From contig NC_134455.1 in the NCBI RefSeq assembly GCF_047948215.1, positions 168,312,575 through 168,376,574 of the forward strand: DNA of 64,000 bases, read 5' to 3'. The notes under the pieces are model-generated. The model did no database searches and had not been told where the DNA came from. It saw only the letters and a list, made by a program, of their open reading frames with translations. Below, piece by piece: positions 25,554 to 38,589 of the stretch. The translations under genes were made by a program, and so were the position numbers. The DNA is from Lycorma delicatula (Eukaryota > Arthropoda > Insecta > Hemiptera > Fulgoridae). Numbering within the stretch: the stretch's first letter is position 1; the number at the start of each line of letters is the position of its first letter.

Positions 25554-26806
25554 ATGTTTGAAAAGTCCGTTCAAAAATAAAAACCACCAAATTTTTCAAG
25601 ATAGACCTTTCTTATTTCTCAATGTAGTTTTCTTTTAAGCTTACACATTTCATTCAACGCTGCTCTAGATTGTTGATCCCTTCCAAGTAATAATCCTTTT
25701 CATTAATAACCCTTCCCTCCTCGTTTGAATAAAATCTTCCTGTCAGCCATTTTTTCACGTTGGGGAACAAATAACAGTCCAAAGGAGCAAAGATCTACAG
25801 AATAGGGGACATGCGGAACGAGTTTAAACCCTATGTCTATCAATTTCTCGGTCACAACTGCTGGGAAGTAGTAGCTGCACTTTCGTGATGGAAAAGGACT
25901 TTTCTGTGGGCCAAACGTTTTTCTTGCAGCTTGATTTTCAAACGGTCCAATAACGTTGCATATGGCCTGTAATGCATATGGCATTGTACCCTGTAATCGT
26001 TGAACCTTTTTCTAAATAGTCGATGGATTATCCTTTTCGAGTCCCAAAAGAGACTCAAAATTTTCGATTGAAGGATCGGCCTTCTTTGATGCAGACTCCC
26101 CTCTGGCAACCCATTGTTTGGATTATTCCTTGGTCTCAGGCGTGTAGTAGATTATCTATGTTGGTTGGTCTACAGTGATGAAACGACGCTTACAATCCGG
26201 TAGATTTCGATGTAACTGTGCAAACCGCTCATGGAATACCTTAGATGATTTCGTTTTTGGTCAGCTGTGAGCATTCGCGGATATCTTTTTCAAGTTCAAG
26301 TGTTGATGCAAAATATTATGCACCCCTTTAGTCGAGATATCAACAGCAATAGTAATTTCACGCACCTTCACTATTGTGTCATTCAATACCATTATCATGA
26401 ATTTTATCAATCATTTCTGGAGTAATCCTCTCAACAGGTCGACGAGAATGTTTGGCGTCACTTGTGCTCGTATTAACTACGAAAATTTTGAAACCACTTA
26501 CAAACTATTCTAATCAGATGTGAAAATTCACCATAATATTCATGAAGTTTGCTTTAGTTTTCTTAGCCGATTCGTTTTTCACAAAGTAATGTTTAATTAA
26601 CATGAAAAACTCTTTCATTCATTTTTTTTAGAACTCACTTGACTTTCTTGATTCAAATGGACGCCAAACATAGAGAAATTAACTCAGGTTGAAATTTGGT
26701 ATGGAGATTCTTCCAAAAGATTCTACAAAATGAAAATCCCCTCAATACGCACCAGCGGTGCTATTCCTCTGACTTTGAACGGACTTTTCAAACCATCTAC
26801 GTACGA
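25554..26806 (-). mobile_element. Decayed mariner element with terminal inverted repeats
   Basis: The left end has GATGTTTGAAAAGTCCGTTC. The right end, reverse complemented, has GATGGTTTGAAAAGTCCGTT, so the ends form inverted repeats of about 25 bases. The total of about 1.25 kb is normal for mariner. On the minus strand the transposase is readable in pieces. An N-terminal HEYYGEF region lies near 26,540. The first catalytic block reads RRFITVDQPT (about 26,200) and keeps Asp but loses the Glu-Thr that usually follows. The middle reads ESLLGLEKDNPSTI and LLDRLKIKLQEKRLAH. The second catalytic block reads VLFHHESAA, where HQDNAP is expected, so Asp has become Glu. The third reads VPYSVDL and keeps Asp. 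Stops and shifts throughout show it is dead. Confidence 0.88.
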
Positions 26807-26814
26807 ACTTATTA

Positions 26815-28115
26815 TTCGTGTTTTTTTCCCCATTAAGTTACTATTAATAATGAAGAGTAAGAATTCTTCGTTCGACTATACTAATTAGATCAACGAGGTA
26901 AAATATTTTCTTACCATGTATTTTTTTCATAGAAATCTTTTTTTCTTTTTTTTGTTTTAGTTGTCCTTGATGGCCTTTCTTATTTTTACACATTCCAACT
27001 TTTTTTGTTGTTGATTATATAAGGACGAAGGACCGTAGGTATATGCGTTATTAATATTTATCTTATCCTTATTAGCGGTTTCTTACCTAAAATATTTTTT
27101 CTAGTTAATTTAAGTTGTGGTAAGTTAGATTAGATTTATGCTTTAGGCTCCCAAACATTGTTTTCTTTTTTCTATGTTCCATAGTTATATGATTTAGGTT
27201 TTTATTTCATTTTCACTTCGTCACTACTAGTTGAGTATTCGTTTCTTTTTTTATGTTTTCCCCTTTTTCTCGCATTTCTAATCTATTTTTATATTTGCGA
27301 CTTGAAAATAACGGTTAAGTTTTTACTTTCTTTTGTTAACATGATGTTATCTTTTTTCAACTGTGATTAAAAATAATAACAATAATAATAAATTCATGTC
27401 GACGTAAAACGATAATTTTGTCGCAGTTGTTCTTTTATTAGTTATGGCCATAAACATTTTTAAATTTCATAAACCTATATTAATGTTCTCGAAATAGTAT
27501 CGCCATTTTGATGAATTTAAGTTAGATTGTAAACTTTTTTTAAGTATAACATTTTTTACAGCCTTGTTGATTAAATTAACTGGGAATTTAACAACGCTTG
27601 TCGACATCCCTACGAAAAGTTATTCTTTTATAGCGAAATGAACATCAGATTACCGAACGTGAGAAGCGATATAGTATTGTTCAGTTTTTATGTTACCTTT
27701 CAAAAAATTGGGATATTCGTTTTAATGGAAGCTTTAATGGAATTGTAAATCATTCAACTTTAATTACGGCAAGTGCTGTTGCATAAAATGTGCTTGCGGT
27801 TGCTGTTTTAGGATGCGGATGTGATAAAGTCTATAAATCTGTCATATATATAAAAAAAGCATTTACGAGTACAAACGTTATTCGTTCACGTAGCGTATGT
27901 AAGTTTATATGGTTTTGCGTTGCGATAAATCTATTAATGAAAGGTAGGGGCGTATATTGAACAGTATACAAACGAAAAGATGTTGACAATGCTTACCTTC
28001 CATTTGTGAATTATGTTTCATTCGATTTTAGTTTGTATATTCAATGATTTTATCGTTTACGTGTGTTTGTTCATTTACTTAGCACAGGGTTTTTTTACAT
28101 ATGAGGTGTTTTCAA
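26815..28115. other. AT-rich non-coding stretch
   Basis: No recognisable gene, RNA or repeat apart from short homopolymers and an (ATA)n-like patch at about 27,371-27,395. Confidence 0.5.
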
Positions 28116-28119
28116 GATC

Positions 28120-28975
28120 TCACCTCTAAGTTATAATAATCTTTGATCTGCCGTAAGCCCTATCCTTAAAACTATTTTTGAAAACTTAAGCATCTATCAA
28201 AATAGTTTCTGTAAAAAGAGCTCGTTCTATCTATTTAGGGATGACAGTGCTAATCTTAATTCCTTTCAGTTCTTTGCTAATCTTCTGTTCACAAAATATT
28301 TTTACTGCATCCTATATTTTTTGTTATTTATTTTACGTGCTTTTGCCTATCTCTTCCTATACAGTTCAAAGTAAAAACTGTACGTTTTCCTTTATTACCT
28401 GATTAACTAAACCTGGATGTCTTAATAATGGCTCCAACCTAGTTCTCTCTTTCCAAGATTCTGTCGAAAATTCTTTTCCTCTCCTTTTCATCATAGGACT
28501 CTTCATTTCATTCATTATCATCATCCTATCTAATTTTGGATATCATCCTGAAACATCACATTTCAAAGACCATTCAATTTTTTCCCCTGTTGTCCACAGT
28601 TCACTACTATAAAACACTGTACTCTACACAAATATTTTAAAGAATATCTTTCCAATTCTTACATCTTTTATTCCTTACTCACAGACTAATTCTTTTACGC
28701 GTGAAAACTCCCCTTACTTGTGCTTGCCTGTGTATGAAGTGTGTCTTATCGTCATTTTTCTATTTAAATAACAAAATTCTGCAAGTATTGATATTTTGTG
28801 TTACCCTATCTTAATATTTAAATCCACATTATCTTCCTTTCTGTTCCATTCCATTACTTTTGTTTTATCCTTATTTATTTTCAAATTGGATTTCCCTTTT
28901 CTTTATAAATCCTTGATATTGAGAATTTTTTCTAAATTATTTCTTGTCTCTACTAAGAATCCAATTTAAATGTAA
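28120..28975 (-). pseudogene. RTE-like non-LTR retrotransposon: C-terminal part of the reverse transcriptase
   Basis: On the minus strand, with stops and frameshifts, the region reads as the end of a reverse transcriptase and its tail. Near 28,880-28,830 it has LKINKDKTKVMEWNRKE, the block after the catalytic palm, followed by DLNIKI and AEFCYL. Near 28,640-28,590 it has FVWSTVFYSSELWTTGEKIE, matching the usual WS..LYG.E.WT thumb-region block. It continues with MNEMKSPMMKRRGKEF and LLRHPGLVNQVIKENVQFL (about 28,430-28,380). The catalytic YXDD block is absent because the remnant is 5'-truncated near 28,975. The family copies its RNA into DNA at a nicked target. Clade assignment rests on remembered motif patterns. 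Confidence 0.72.
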
Positions 28976-28979
28976 ATGT

Positions 28980-30805
28980 TAATTTTCTTTTTTTTAATTT
29001 CTTTTCACGGTAGTTACTCTATTCTCAGACCTTCCTTTCGTTCCTTTGTTGTTTCGTGTAATTACAAGTTGAAAAGAAACGGGACAGGTTATAGCCTAGT
29101 ATTACTTTATAAATCGGAGGTTTGTTCTCTTCGTTTTCTACTTTTATTACTGCTTCTTGATTCATGGCACAACTTCTAAAGATTGATTGTGCAGCTGGCT
29201 TTATACTTTTAAAACCCGTAAAAAAGAAAAAGATGCTAATTGTAATTATCTAATTTTAGGAGAGATGAATGTTAGTTCAGTATCGATTTTTAAACATTTT
29301 CTCAGTAAGTCTATGAGTTTTTTTGTAACAATTTTAATGAATATTAAAAAAAGAAATAAAAATGACAACATGTTGTTCTTCAAATAATCCTCAATTTATT
29401 TCTTAGAGAACATAAAAAAAGTTTTACTACAAATATTACGGCTGAACTTTTGTGACCTTTAACTCCACAAAATACTGACTAAAAGTTCTTAATCATAAGT
29501 AGCATATGCCGGTGCAATAGAAGGTTTTTGTACTTATTACATCGAAGCGATGTTTTGATGTAAAAAGAAAGACTCGCATAAAAAGTTAGTCTATTCGTTA
29601 TTCGGCCCTTGGTTTTTCTTGACCTGGACATAAAGTCATTGTAGTGTTACTATAAGCTACATAAAGTCGGTTCAGTTCAGGGAAAAGTTTTTACATTATA
29701 AACTTATACTTAAATATATCTTGCACTTAAAAAGAAACTTGTTCATCGCATTGAATTTTCTTTTTTTTATAGCGAAGTCGTAAGTGACTTATTACTTCTC
29801 ACGTTTGTCTGTTGTATCTTATTTTTTATACTTTGATAGTCCATGAATCTTTTAGTTGTACCGTATTTAAAAGTAGTAAAATGGCATGACTTTTTATGTA
29901 CGCGTTTTAATTTTATTATTTCATGTATTTATTTTTGAATTTTATTTTCATTGAGTATATCTTTTATTATAGAACTTGAAATTGCAGGGTGATAAATAAT
30001 AAATATTTTTAGTTTCATTATCTTAGAAAAAATACTATTTGAATTTTCATTACGCCGTTTTAAAATCCTATTATTTTATTATTTCTGCTTCAATATTAAA
30101 AATAAACACACATCGAGTAATAAAAAAATTGTAAACAATTTTTTAATCTCCTCAACTTGTCATAAGATCAATGTACGACTTATATTGATAGCAGTAAATT
30201 TACACTATAGATCAAGTAATTTCTTGAGCTCCCTAGTTTAGGTACCGGGATTTCGTTTGTACACTAATTAATCTACTATTCCTGTTGCATATAACATCGA
30301 CTTCTGTAGTAGACTAACATTAATATTTTCCTTTATTTGATAATAATGCTTGCTGGTCATCAATAACGTCAGGTCACCCACTTCTGCATTCGATATTTCA
30401 AGTATGTTAGTAGGGTTTGCTGAATCGTTTTTGTCACCATAATTTATATCATTCTTAGAATCGGTGGTGTATAACTTTCACGTATATTATATTATATTAT
30501 AAAATTATGAATTTTATTGAATTCAACTTCATATTATTTCTTTCCATTTTACTTTTTTTTTTATTAAATTTCAGAATTTTTATTTAAAAAAAAGTTTTTT
30601 GCCTTTGATTAATAATTAAACACGATTTTATCTTAATTTTTATTTAATGAACTTCTTGCCTATTCGTTTTTGTCACTCATACGAGTATGTATCAATGATT
30701 GAGGAAAATACATTTTACTAGATGTAGTATTTATATTACTGTAACTATAAATATACATCACGACTTGTTAACCTACTAATTAATTAATGATTAATTCATT
30801 ACCTT
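28980..30805. other. AT-rich non-coding stretch
   Basis: Nothing recognisable. Two adjacent plus-strand open frames at 28,976-29,387 are T-rich and probably chance. Confidence 0.5.

Positions 30806-30807
<2 letters not shown>

Positions 30808-30836
<29 letters not shown>
30808..30836. repeat. (AT)n microsatellite
   Basis: An uninterrupted AT dinucleotide run of about 29 bases. Confidence 0.93.
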
Positions 30837-30838
<2 letters not shown>

Positions 30839-30839
30839 C

Positions 30840-32395
30840 ATTGTAAAAAAAATTGATAATCGACATAGGTTTTATTGTTACTTAACTTGATGTTGAGAAT
30901 AAAAAAATTTATTTCAACAAATTTAATCTGAAGTTTGCTCATATTAAATTTATTAATTTAATTCATTCCTTCTTTGTAAGTAAGGGTATTGAAAATAATT
31001 AAGTTCGTGAATCTTTTAAGGTGGCGTATTCACTCACTACAGGCGGTAGTTTGTGATTATAACACAGGTTTAATTTATTTCGAAAAAAATACAAGTAGTT
31101 GAAACAAAACCAAAAACAATTTTTGCTTGCTTTGTTTTTTTTTTTTAAACAGTATCTCAAAATATTTATCAAATTTCATTTTATAATTTTTTTCGATTAC
31201 ATATTTCATTTCAAATCTTTGATGTTTGTTATTTTTATTTTCCTCCCCGCGTAAAGTATGTAGTTGGACTTTGGTTAATAAACTTGATGCATTTGTAATA
31301 AGTAACTTAGTGTGGTTTTTTCTTTTTAATATCACTGAAATCTTAATAATTACTTTTTTTTACATGTAATACGTTCTTTAAACGTTGATTATAATGTATT
31401 TGTTTATTTTAAAACATGATTCTTTTCTCAGAAAAGTTTGCAAAATGTTCACGAGAACAATTTGCATCTGAATTTCAGTCTTTTACCTGAATAATAAAAC
31501 TGAGCTTCATTGACCAATAAAATTCATGATATATAACATACCTTCATGGACAAAAATTCTAAAACCTGTATACTATTTGTTGATCCGGTTTAAAATGTTT
31601 ACTCTGTAAATTTTAAGAAAATTTTGCCGATATCTAAACTTAATGAATGGAAGTGCGAGTGGCCTTGTCGTTCTGTCATCCGCTCAAGGATGAATTCACA
31701 TGATGGAATTCATAATTATATATTATGGTTTTTATTATGTTAAATCTGTAGTTTTATTTATTTTATTTGCAGTTTTATTCACAACGTACGTTCAATATTT
31801 TTACGGAGACGGACTGGACCGTTTGATATTGACCGCAATATTAAAATATGATTATTCCTTAGGATGGTTTAAGAGTCAATAAGCGCTACAGATATTTTAT
31901 GTTTTCGTAATTTGCTGCTGAGAGATTTCTGTTATTTGTATACTGACTGAATCGTTTTATCGACAAAATATGTGCATCTGAAAAATTTAATAAAAAAAGG
32001 AAAAACAAATAAACAAAACGAAGCTGTTATCAAGTGAATTTAATAGTAAAAGTACTAAGAATTCGTGTTAACAACAGTTTAGTTAACAATTAGAGAAAAC
32101 CCGAAAGGATTTAAGGATTTAGTAATCGTTACTCTACGGTTAAGTTCTACGTTTACCTATATTTAATCTTTTTTCTTTGACCTGTTGTTCAGGATTTGTT
32201 GAGGGTTTTAAGGAAAGTAAACAAAATTTTATTAACTTCTAGTCGGTAGTTAAATTTTCTCTTTTATCTATAAAGATAAAAATAAATATTTATTTTATCT
32301 CACTGATTTTGCCCTTAGTAAAAACTTATAATAAAAAACGATCGTGATATATGTCGAGTGCGGTAGTGATAAACGTATTGTAAAATAATAACATT
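30840..32395. other. AT-rich non-coding stretch
   Basis: Nothing recognisable. The open frames at 31,075-31,335 (minus, Lys-rich) and 31,700-31,882 (plus) have no motif I know. Confidence 0.5.
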
Positions 32396-32399
32396 ATTT

Positions 32400-32720
32400 T
32401 TTATTCCAGAACGGCGAGAAAACTTTTTAATTGCACGGATTTAGGTTCTATTGCAAGGACGATAACGTGAGCCGCAACGACGCGCGTCGTCACCGTAGCG
32501 GTCGGTAGTCAACTTAAGCCCAACACTTAAAACTTCTCTTTACTGTCTCTTCATCTAACCTCCTTGTCTCTCCTTATTAACAGGCCGACTTAACTCCTTC
32601 ATGGTGAACCGAACCCAAAGAGCAGGAAGAACGAGTGCGGTTTGAGTGCAAAGTTGTAGCTACACGAAGTTAGTAAGTTTACTAACAACACTTGTGACAA
32701 CTAGCTACAAAATTTGAATA
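32400..32720. other. GC-balanced island, possible non-coding exon or regulatory element
   Basis: This patch is clearly less AT-rich than its flanks. It contains two acceptor-like sites, TTTTTTATTCCAG at about 32,398-32,410 and CTTATTAACAG ending at 32,583. It also contains the palindrome GACGCGCGTC near 32,480. A tiny 14-codon frame (MVNRTQRAGRTSAV) begins at about 32,601. No long open frame exists. A 5' UTR exon of a gene outside the window and an enhancer are both possible. Confidence 0.3.
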
Positions 32721-32724
32721 GTGT

Positions 32725-35375
32725 CAAAATTTGTATCACATCAGGTAACTTGTACAATGTGATTTACCCAGACTGTATTAAACGGTCGGATTATATCTCG
32801 TAAAGTAATGTACACAGCATATAGCTATTTATTTATCTTGTAACTTATCAGAACTTAACGTAAAATAGTAGTTACGAATTCCAATCTAATTAAAAATTAA
32901 AAAAAGAAAAGGAAAATGGTTTTGTTATATGTAGTGAAAGTAGGTAATACTAATTTCTGTCCAACAGACAGTTCAATTTGTATGTATAATGACTATTTCT
33001 TTCTTTCGTAAGTACAGTCAGTTAACAATTCGTGCATAATTATTTTCTATCTAATCTTGAAGCATTAACAATTGCACTATGTATTATTTATTAAATTGAA
33101 GGTGTTATCACTTATGAAAAAAACAGAGACGACTACCTTCTACCTAAAACAGAATAAATTTTATTTTAAGTAACTTATTATTTATTGAACTCATGTAGTA
33201 GAGATTTAATCCTATTTTAACGTTCCCTCTTGATTTTACATTACTATATAGAAACCGTATTTAGTTTATAAGATACCAGAGTAAAATATTAATATTTATA
33301 TTTCATCCCTCGTTATAATGCAAACAGTGATTCCTCGTTTTAATAATAATACGAACAATTAAAGAAAGAGATCTCTTTCTTGCGCTATCACACTCAATTC
33401 CAAACATTATTCTTAAGTTTTCTGGACTTACGAAATCATTTTAGACCGTTAGCCTTATGGAGTTAAAGGCGATTACGATTACATTAAAACGTTTTCACGG
33501 AGAATACTTTAACACCTACACTAAAAATCACTACAATTGAAATATGCAAAGAATTATTATATGACTGAATGATTTTATTGCAATCGCTTAAGAGATCCCG
33601 GTATATGACAGAAGGAAAAAAGATGAAGTGTTGAGCCAGAAAAATAAGCGGGTGGGATGTAGAAATTCACATTTCATCAGCTAGGTACCTATTAAAATTT
33701 TGGATTATAGTAATCGAAAACTGTTGCACAAAATTGTAAGTAATGATTTAAGTGGTATATTTTTCCGTCATTTTTTGAGAGGAGATACTGACAGACGGAT
33801 GCTTAGAAATTGATCTCTTGAAATCTCCGTATCACTTTTCCTTTTTAGTTCATTTGTTTTTTGTTTTTTTAAGTTTTGTTAAATATCCTAAATTTAAATC
33901 TTTTTCGAAATTTAAGCTAATTAATTCCTATAATTATTTTATATTAATTGTTGAAAAGATAAAAAAAAATGTTATCATTTAATAACTGGAATGAATTGGT
34001 TTTCATTCGTAACTATAATTGAATGTACATTTGTTATAACCGCAAAAAAATCAACCAGAAATGAGATCTTCAGTTAGTTTAGCAAGCGCTGGAATTTAAA
34101 GGATGTTACAGGCTATAGGAATACGGTTTTCTTTATTTTTTCCTAGTGACCTACAAATAAATTATTATATTTACCGGTTAATGAGAAATAGGTATTGTTT
34201 TATGTTGTTCAATTAACATTTAAAGGTGACACTAATTTTTATTTAGTTAAAAACCTAAACGAAGGAGAGTATTTTTGTTCACGCAGGTACAAGTGTTTAT
34301 GGTTTATATATTTTCTGAATTCCTAACTCTTGTTAAGATTTATTTATTATAGAAACCCACCGCATTGTAATTTATAAAAAGTTTATTTCTGTATCAATTG
34401 TTTGGTACTTTTTATCCTTCTCTAACATGTAAGCCATATTTTATTTTCTTATTCGTTTTGGTAAATAGTTTTTAATGAGTAGTGAGTGACCAAATTTGTG
34501 ATGCAACGCATTGTAATACTAGTAGTAGTAGTAGAAGTAGTAGAACACAGTACAGTAAGCCTTGGTAATGGTCGGCCGGTTGTATTCTGTTGTCGGTTAA
34601 AAAGAACCCGTCCGGCTTAGATAATATCCTGTAGGAATGTTACATTTTCCTATTACATTGTCATCGAGGAACACTGCTTTATACTACTCAGTCGCACAGT
34701 AGACCTGTGAGTACACATAGCTGTACAGTACAGTGACCTTAACCGTAGACAACATTTAATTGCGCATACCATTTTAATTGACTTTTATCACCTGCCTCGT
34801 GGAATTATTATATTTAATTATCATTAATTTTGTTAGTAATTCATGTATTATATAATCATCAGAATCATATATTGTTAACGGGTTTTTTATTCCTGCTTAT
34901 ATCGTCAAAAATATATTTCTTGATTCCTTTTTCATTTATAACATACGACAGTAAACTTTATGAATTGTTTCAATATTTTATTGCTGTTTCATTAATTATT
35001 TTTTTACTTTCCTTTATATAACTGGAGAAAATATTGCTTAAATCAACAAACGTACTGAATTTTTGTATTTTTCAATAGGCAACTGAGTATGTTAGAGTGT
35101 ATTAGCTTTTTATCTTATGAAGTTTTTAAAATATATATAGAATTTTATATAATATGCTGTGTATTTAGGGGATTGATTCTACTTTTTTTTAATCAGTTGA
35201 GAGGTTGAGGAAATTATGGGGTGTTGAATCTTGAAGGGGTTTACACTTTGTGAATATTTAACTGTGTATTTGCCTTTTTGGAGTATAAAAATATTTTCAT
35301 CAAATATACCATTGGAAATAATATTACTGAAACAAAAATGAATATATTTTTTCCCAGTAGTATTATTACCAATGG
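32725..35375. other. AT-rich non-coding stretch
   Basis: No gene recognised. A short (GTA)n/(GAA)-type trinucleotide patch lies at 34,519-34,544, next to a GC-richer segment (about 34,560-34,640) containing GGTCGGCCGG. Confidence 0.5.
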
Positions 35376-35377
35376 TT

Positions 35378-35403
35378 TCATATATATATATATATATATA
35401 TAT
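35378..35403. repeat. (AT)n microsatellite
   Basis: AT dinucleotide run of about 25 bases. Confidence 0.9.
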
Positions 35404-35804
35404 CACACATAAATGTTTTATATCGTTTCTCGTCAGGGGTGGGAAATTGTTCACCATCATTACTGAAAATAATGATTGTACATATTGTTAAGAGTAAGAG
35501 GAAATATTAGGAAGAACATTTTAATTAAGGAAAAAGTACGGTTGACGTTAGTACGATCATTTCAGACAGTATTAACTCTATTTCTGTTAAGTTTATTTCG
35601 ATTTCTTTTTACTACTGAATCGAAATATTTGGTATTTGATTCGAAAAACCCGTCTATATTTCCTTTCAAGTTTAAATAAACTGAGGTAGTAAAAGAAATC
35701 AAAATGTGAAAAAAATTCATGCTGTTTACGGTAGAGACTGAACGATGTAAAAAAATTAAATGCAGTATAACCTACCGTTGTATGTTTCTTAATAAAATGT
35801 GTGT

Positions 35805-35875
35805 GTATATATATTTATACATATAATATACGTATTATATTATTGACGTATATAATACGTATTGTATTATATACG

Positions 35876-35932
<57 letters not shown>
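35805..35932. repeat. (AT)n microsatellite with ATACGTAT palindromes
   Basis: A 52-base pure AT run (35,881-35,932) is preceded by about 75 bases of related palindromic units such as TATAATACGTATTATA-like blocks. The whole segment is self-complementary and is a likely site of replication slippage. Confidence 0.92.
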
Positions 35933-35933
<1 letters not shown>

Positions 35934-36017
35934 CTTAAAAGGACTCGTGTATCTTTACTCATTTTTAACTACGATTTGTTTAATAGTTTTTTATTATATA
36001 ACAAGTTTTTACTGAAG

Positions 36018-36175
36018 GCTATGGCGGAGTGGTAGCGTCGCGGCCTTTTATCCGGAGGTTTTGGGTTCAATTCCCGGTCAAGCATGGGATATTTCTTACG
36101 CTACAAAATTCCAATTCCATACTCCAAATAAAATTAAATTTCGATTTAGACGTCACATAAAATCAGGTTAATAAA
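36018..36175 (+). mobile_element. tRNA-derived SINE (family B)
   Basis: The head holds an A box, TGGCGGAGTGG (36,022-36,032), and a B box, GGTTCAATTCC (36,064-36,074). Their spacing is normal for a tRNA-type internal RNA polymerase III promoter. Between them lies an anticodon-loop-like CCTTTTATCC. The acceptor-stem ends do not pair as in a real tRNA, so this is a SINE head and not a tRNA gene. The body continues with ACGCTACAAAATTCCAATTC and fades into AT-rich DNA near 36,175. It shares no obvious body with the SINE copies at 14, 40 and 45 kb. Confidence 0.75.
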
Positions 36176-36179
36176 TTTA

Positions 36180-38545
36180 CGCAGCACAGTCTTTTTTATA
36201 GTAATATTAAAAGTTTTCAAATAATAATTCTTATATATAAAAATACAGTAACACTAAAAACTGGTTATACGTCGGATGAATTGATTGAGCTCCGTAAAAG
36301 ATAACCGATCGAATTTTATCAACAGTGTTCCCTTGAATAATGTGTATAACACGGTCAAAAGTAAAGTAAGTATTAAGTCAAAATATCATTTTCAACTTTA
36401 GGTATGCTAAGCAGTTGTACGTAAAGTAGAAAAGGATAATAACAGATAGATAAGTGTCTGATATTTCAATTCCAAATTTAGTCCCTCAGAAAATTTAAAG
36501 TTAATGAAAGATGCTTAGATTTGAATCGAAAGAGCTTAGAATTAAAAGATTGATTCTTACAAAAGAATGTGTAAGTTTGGCCGAGCCTGAAAACTTGTGA
36601 TGCCGTAGAATTCAAATATGACTGTGAATGACACCTACTGCTTGTTCTTTCTAATTAACAAAACAGGAATCTACAAAAAATAATGTGATAAGTTGTGTGA
36701 TATCGTTGTATAGAAACCGATCAACATTTCTATATTTAAGTTACGAGTAGATATGAGAAGAGAGTGTCATTAAAAGATTGTATGAGTATTACAGAAATTC
36801 TATATAACTCGGCTATATTTGTTTGCTTGTGAATAAAATGATATTTAGGAGATTAAATCTTTTGTCATCATCCGAAAGAAACTTTTTTGTTCCTTCGTTT
36901 ACAGCTAGGCTGTATCTAAATAATATTTTTGAAATGTAGCTGGTTATAGTTTAACATTCAACGTATTGTGTCTTCCTTTTAATGATTTTCAAATTGTATT
37001 ACGGGATAAAATTTTTTAAATCAACTGTATAGTTAAGAATAATTATTAATTTTTACTAAGCGTGTTTATGAAACTATTTTTTAAATAAGCTATTCCTTTA
37101 AATTGATTTTGAAAATAAAATTTGTAAACAGAGAATTTTATATTATTGGCTAATAAAAATATCTATGTTTATAGAATAGTAATAAAGTTAGCGTTGATAA
37201 TCGTGTGGATATATACCTGACAAGATATGAAAATTTTAATCAGATGCGTTTTGTAGTGTTTTTCCTTCTTCAAACGATGTATATTCCCCTTCGTGCTCTC
37301 CTGCACAAATGTGGGATGTAAACCCCATTCTTCTTTCCTCTTCTTTCTTCCCACACTTCCGTTGTATTTTCACATATAATGTAAAACTTTCCCTTTTTCA
37401 GTCAACACTTTTCAAATTTAATGCCCTTTTTTCGTTAGCAGTAAACAAAAAATAAAACTGTTATCGCTGAGAAACCATATACGTGCGTAAAACATATGTT
37501 GTTATGAATAATGTAATAACTCTGGTTCGTAAGCTGAAAAATTTTAATTAATTTAAATAAGCATTTTTTTTAGTTTAAAATTTCCTACGTAATACTACTG
37601 CCTGCAGCGCAAAGTTTATGACAGTATTCTTCTTTAAATTTATAAAAATAAAAATTCGTAAATAAATTAAAAATAATGATAAAGGAAAAAAACAATCATT
37701 TTATAGAGCTAAAACGGGAAGTACATCCTTACAAACTAGCGATACTGTAACACCTGGAACGTTTTAGCAAGTTGCATTTTTAAAATTGAAGTGTGTGAAG
37801 TAAGCATAAAATGCCAACGGCCTAATTCACTTTCAATAAGCCAGATCATACATCACCAATATTAAAGAAAGCTGGGTGCGGTTTCATTACATGCAGTTGG
37901 CATTTATTATTGACTAGCTTATTCCCATAGCGATTGAAGTCACTTAAATATTTATATATAGATATATAAAGATAATAATAATGATTTAAGATCTTCTGCA
38001 ACTGTTTCTTCTGTAAAATTTAATTTCGAATTTACATTTAATATAAATGTTGTGTATGTTTATGCGAGTAGAATCCCATGTATTTTTTACTCAGCCCTTT
38101 TACCTTCAACTTCCTGATTGTTGTAATATGTAATAGTGAGACTAGTTGTCAAATAAATAAGCCTTCACTAGATTTTTGTACTTTTCCAACATACTGAGGT
38201 CTGCCTTATTCAAAAATGCAAAAATCACCTGTTAAAAAATTTCATTTTTATAATATATATTAAAATTTTTAATCAAGCCTTAGTCTAGTCGCTTACTTTT
38301 TTTATATTTCTTGTAAGAACGCTTCGCTTCGTCCGCAACACAAAAGGTTTTAATTACAAAACATGTAAAACATTATACAGTTGAATGAAAATAGAAACAA
38401 GAGATAAATATTAAGAAACACAACTGCCAAAAAAAAAGACATTACTTTTTAATATAGTATAATTAAAGAACATGCGGGTGACAATTTTTTGTATATAGTA
38501 TTTTTTATATATAATGTAATTTTTTTATAATTTCTAAATTTGTTT
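36180..38545. other. AT-rich non-coding stretch
   Basis: Nothing recognisable beyond short homopolymers. A minus-strand frame of 61 codons at 37,169-37,354 has no motif. Confidence 0.5.
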
Positions 38546-38547
38546 AA

Positions 38548-38549
<2 letters not shown>

Positions 38550-38589
<40 letters not shown>
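38550..38589. repeat. Compound (CA)n(TA)n microsatellite
   Basis: (CA)n from 38,550 passes into (TA)n up to 38,589. It directly abuts the repeat at 38,590-38,735, as a (TA)n run also abuts its relative at 38,905. Confidence 0.93.

Noticed and set aside
25703..25984. Treating the two overlapping minus frames at 25.7-26.1 kb as separate genes
   Set aside because: They are successive pieces of one mariner transposase separated by a frameshift.
28976..29387. Two adjacent plus-strand frames as a split gene
   Set aside because: T-rich, Phe/Leu/Ser-dominated translations without motifs, with no matching splice sites.
32601..32645. 14-codon frame MVNRTQRAGRTSAV as a small peptide gene
   Set aside because: Too short to support without conservation or transcript evidence. 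It is kept only as part of the island description.
36018..36089. Possible functional tRNA gene (A and B boxes present)
   Set aside because: The acceptor-stem ends do not pair, the anticodon arm is poor, and a SINE-like body follows. It is better explained as a SINE head.
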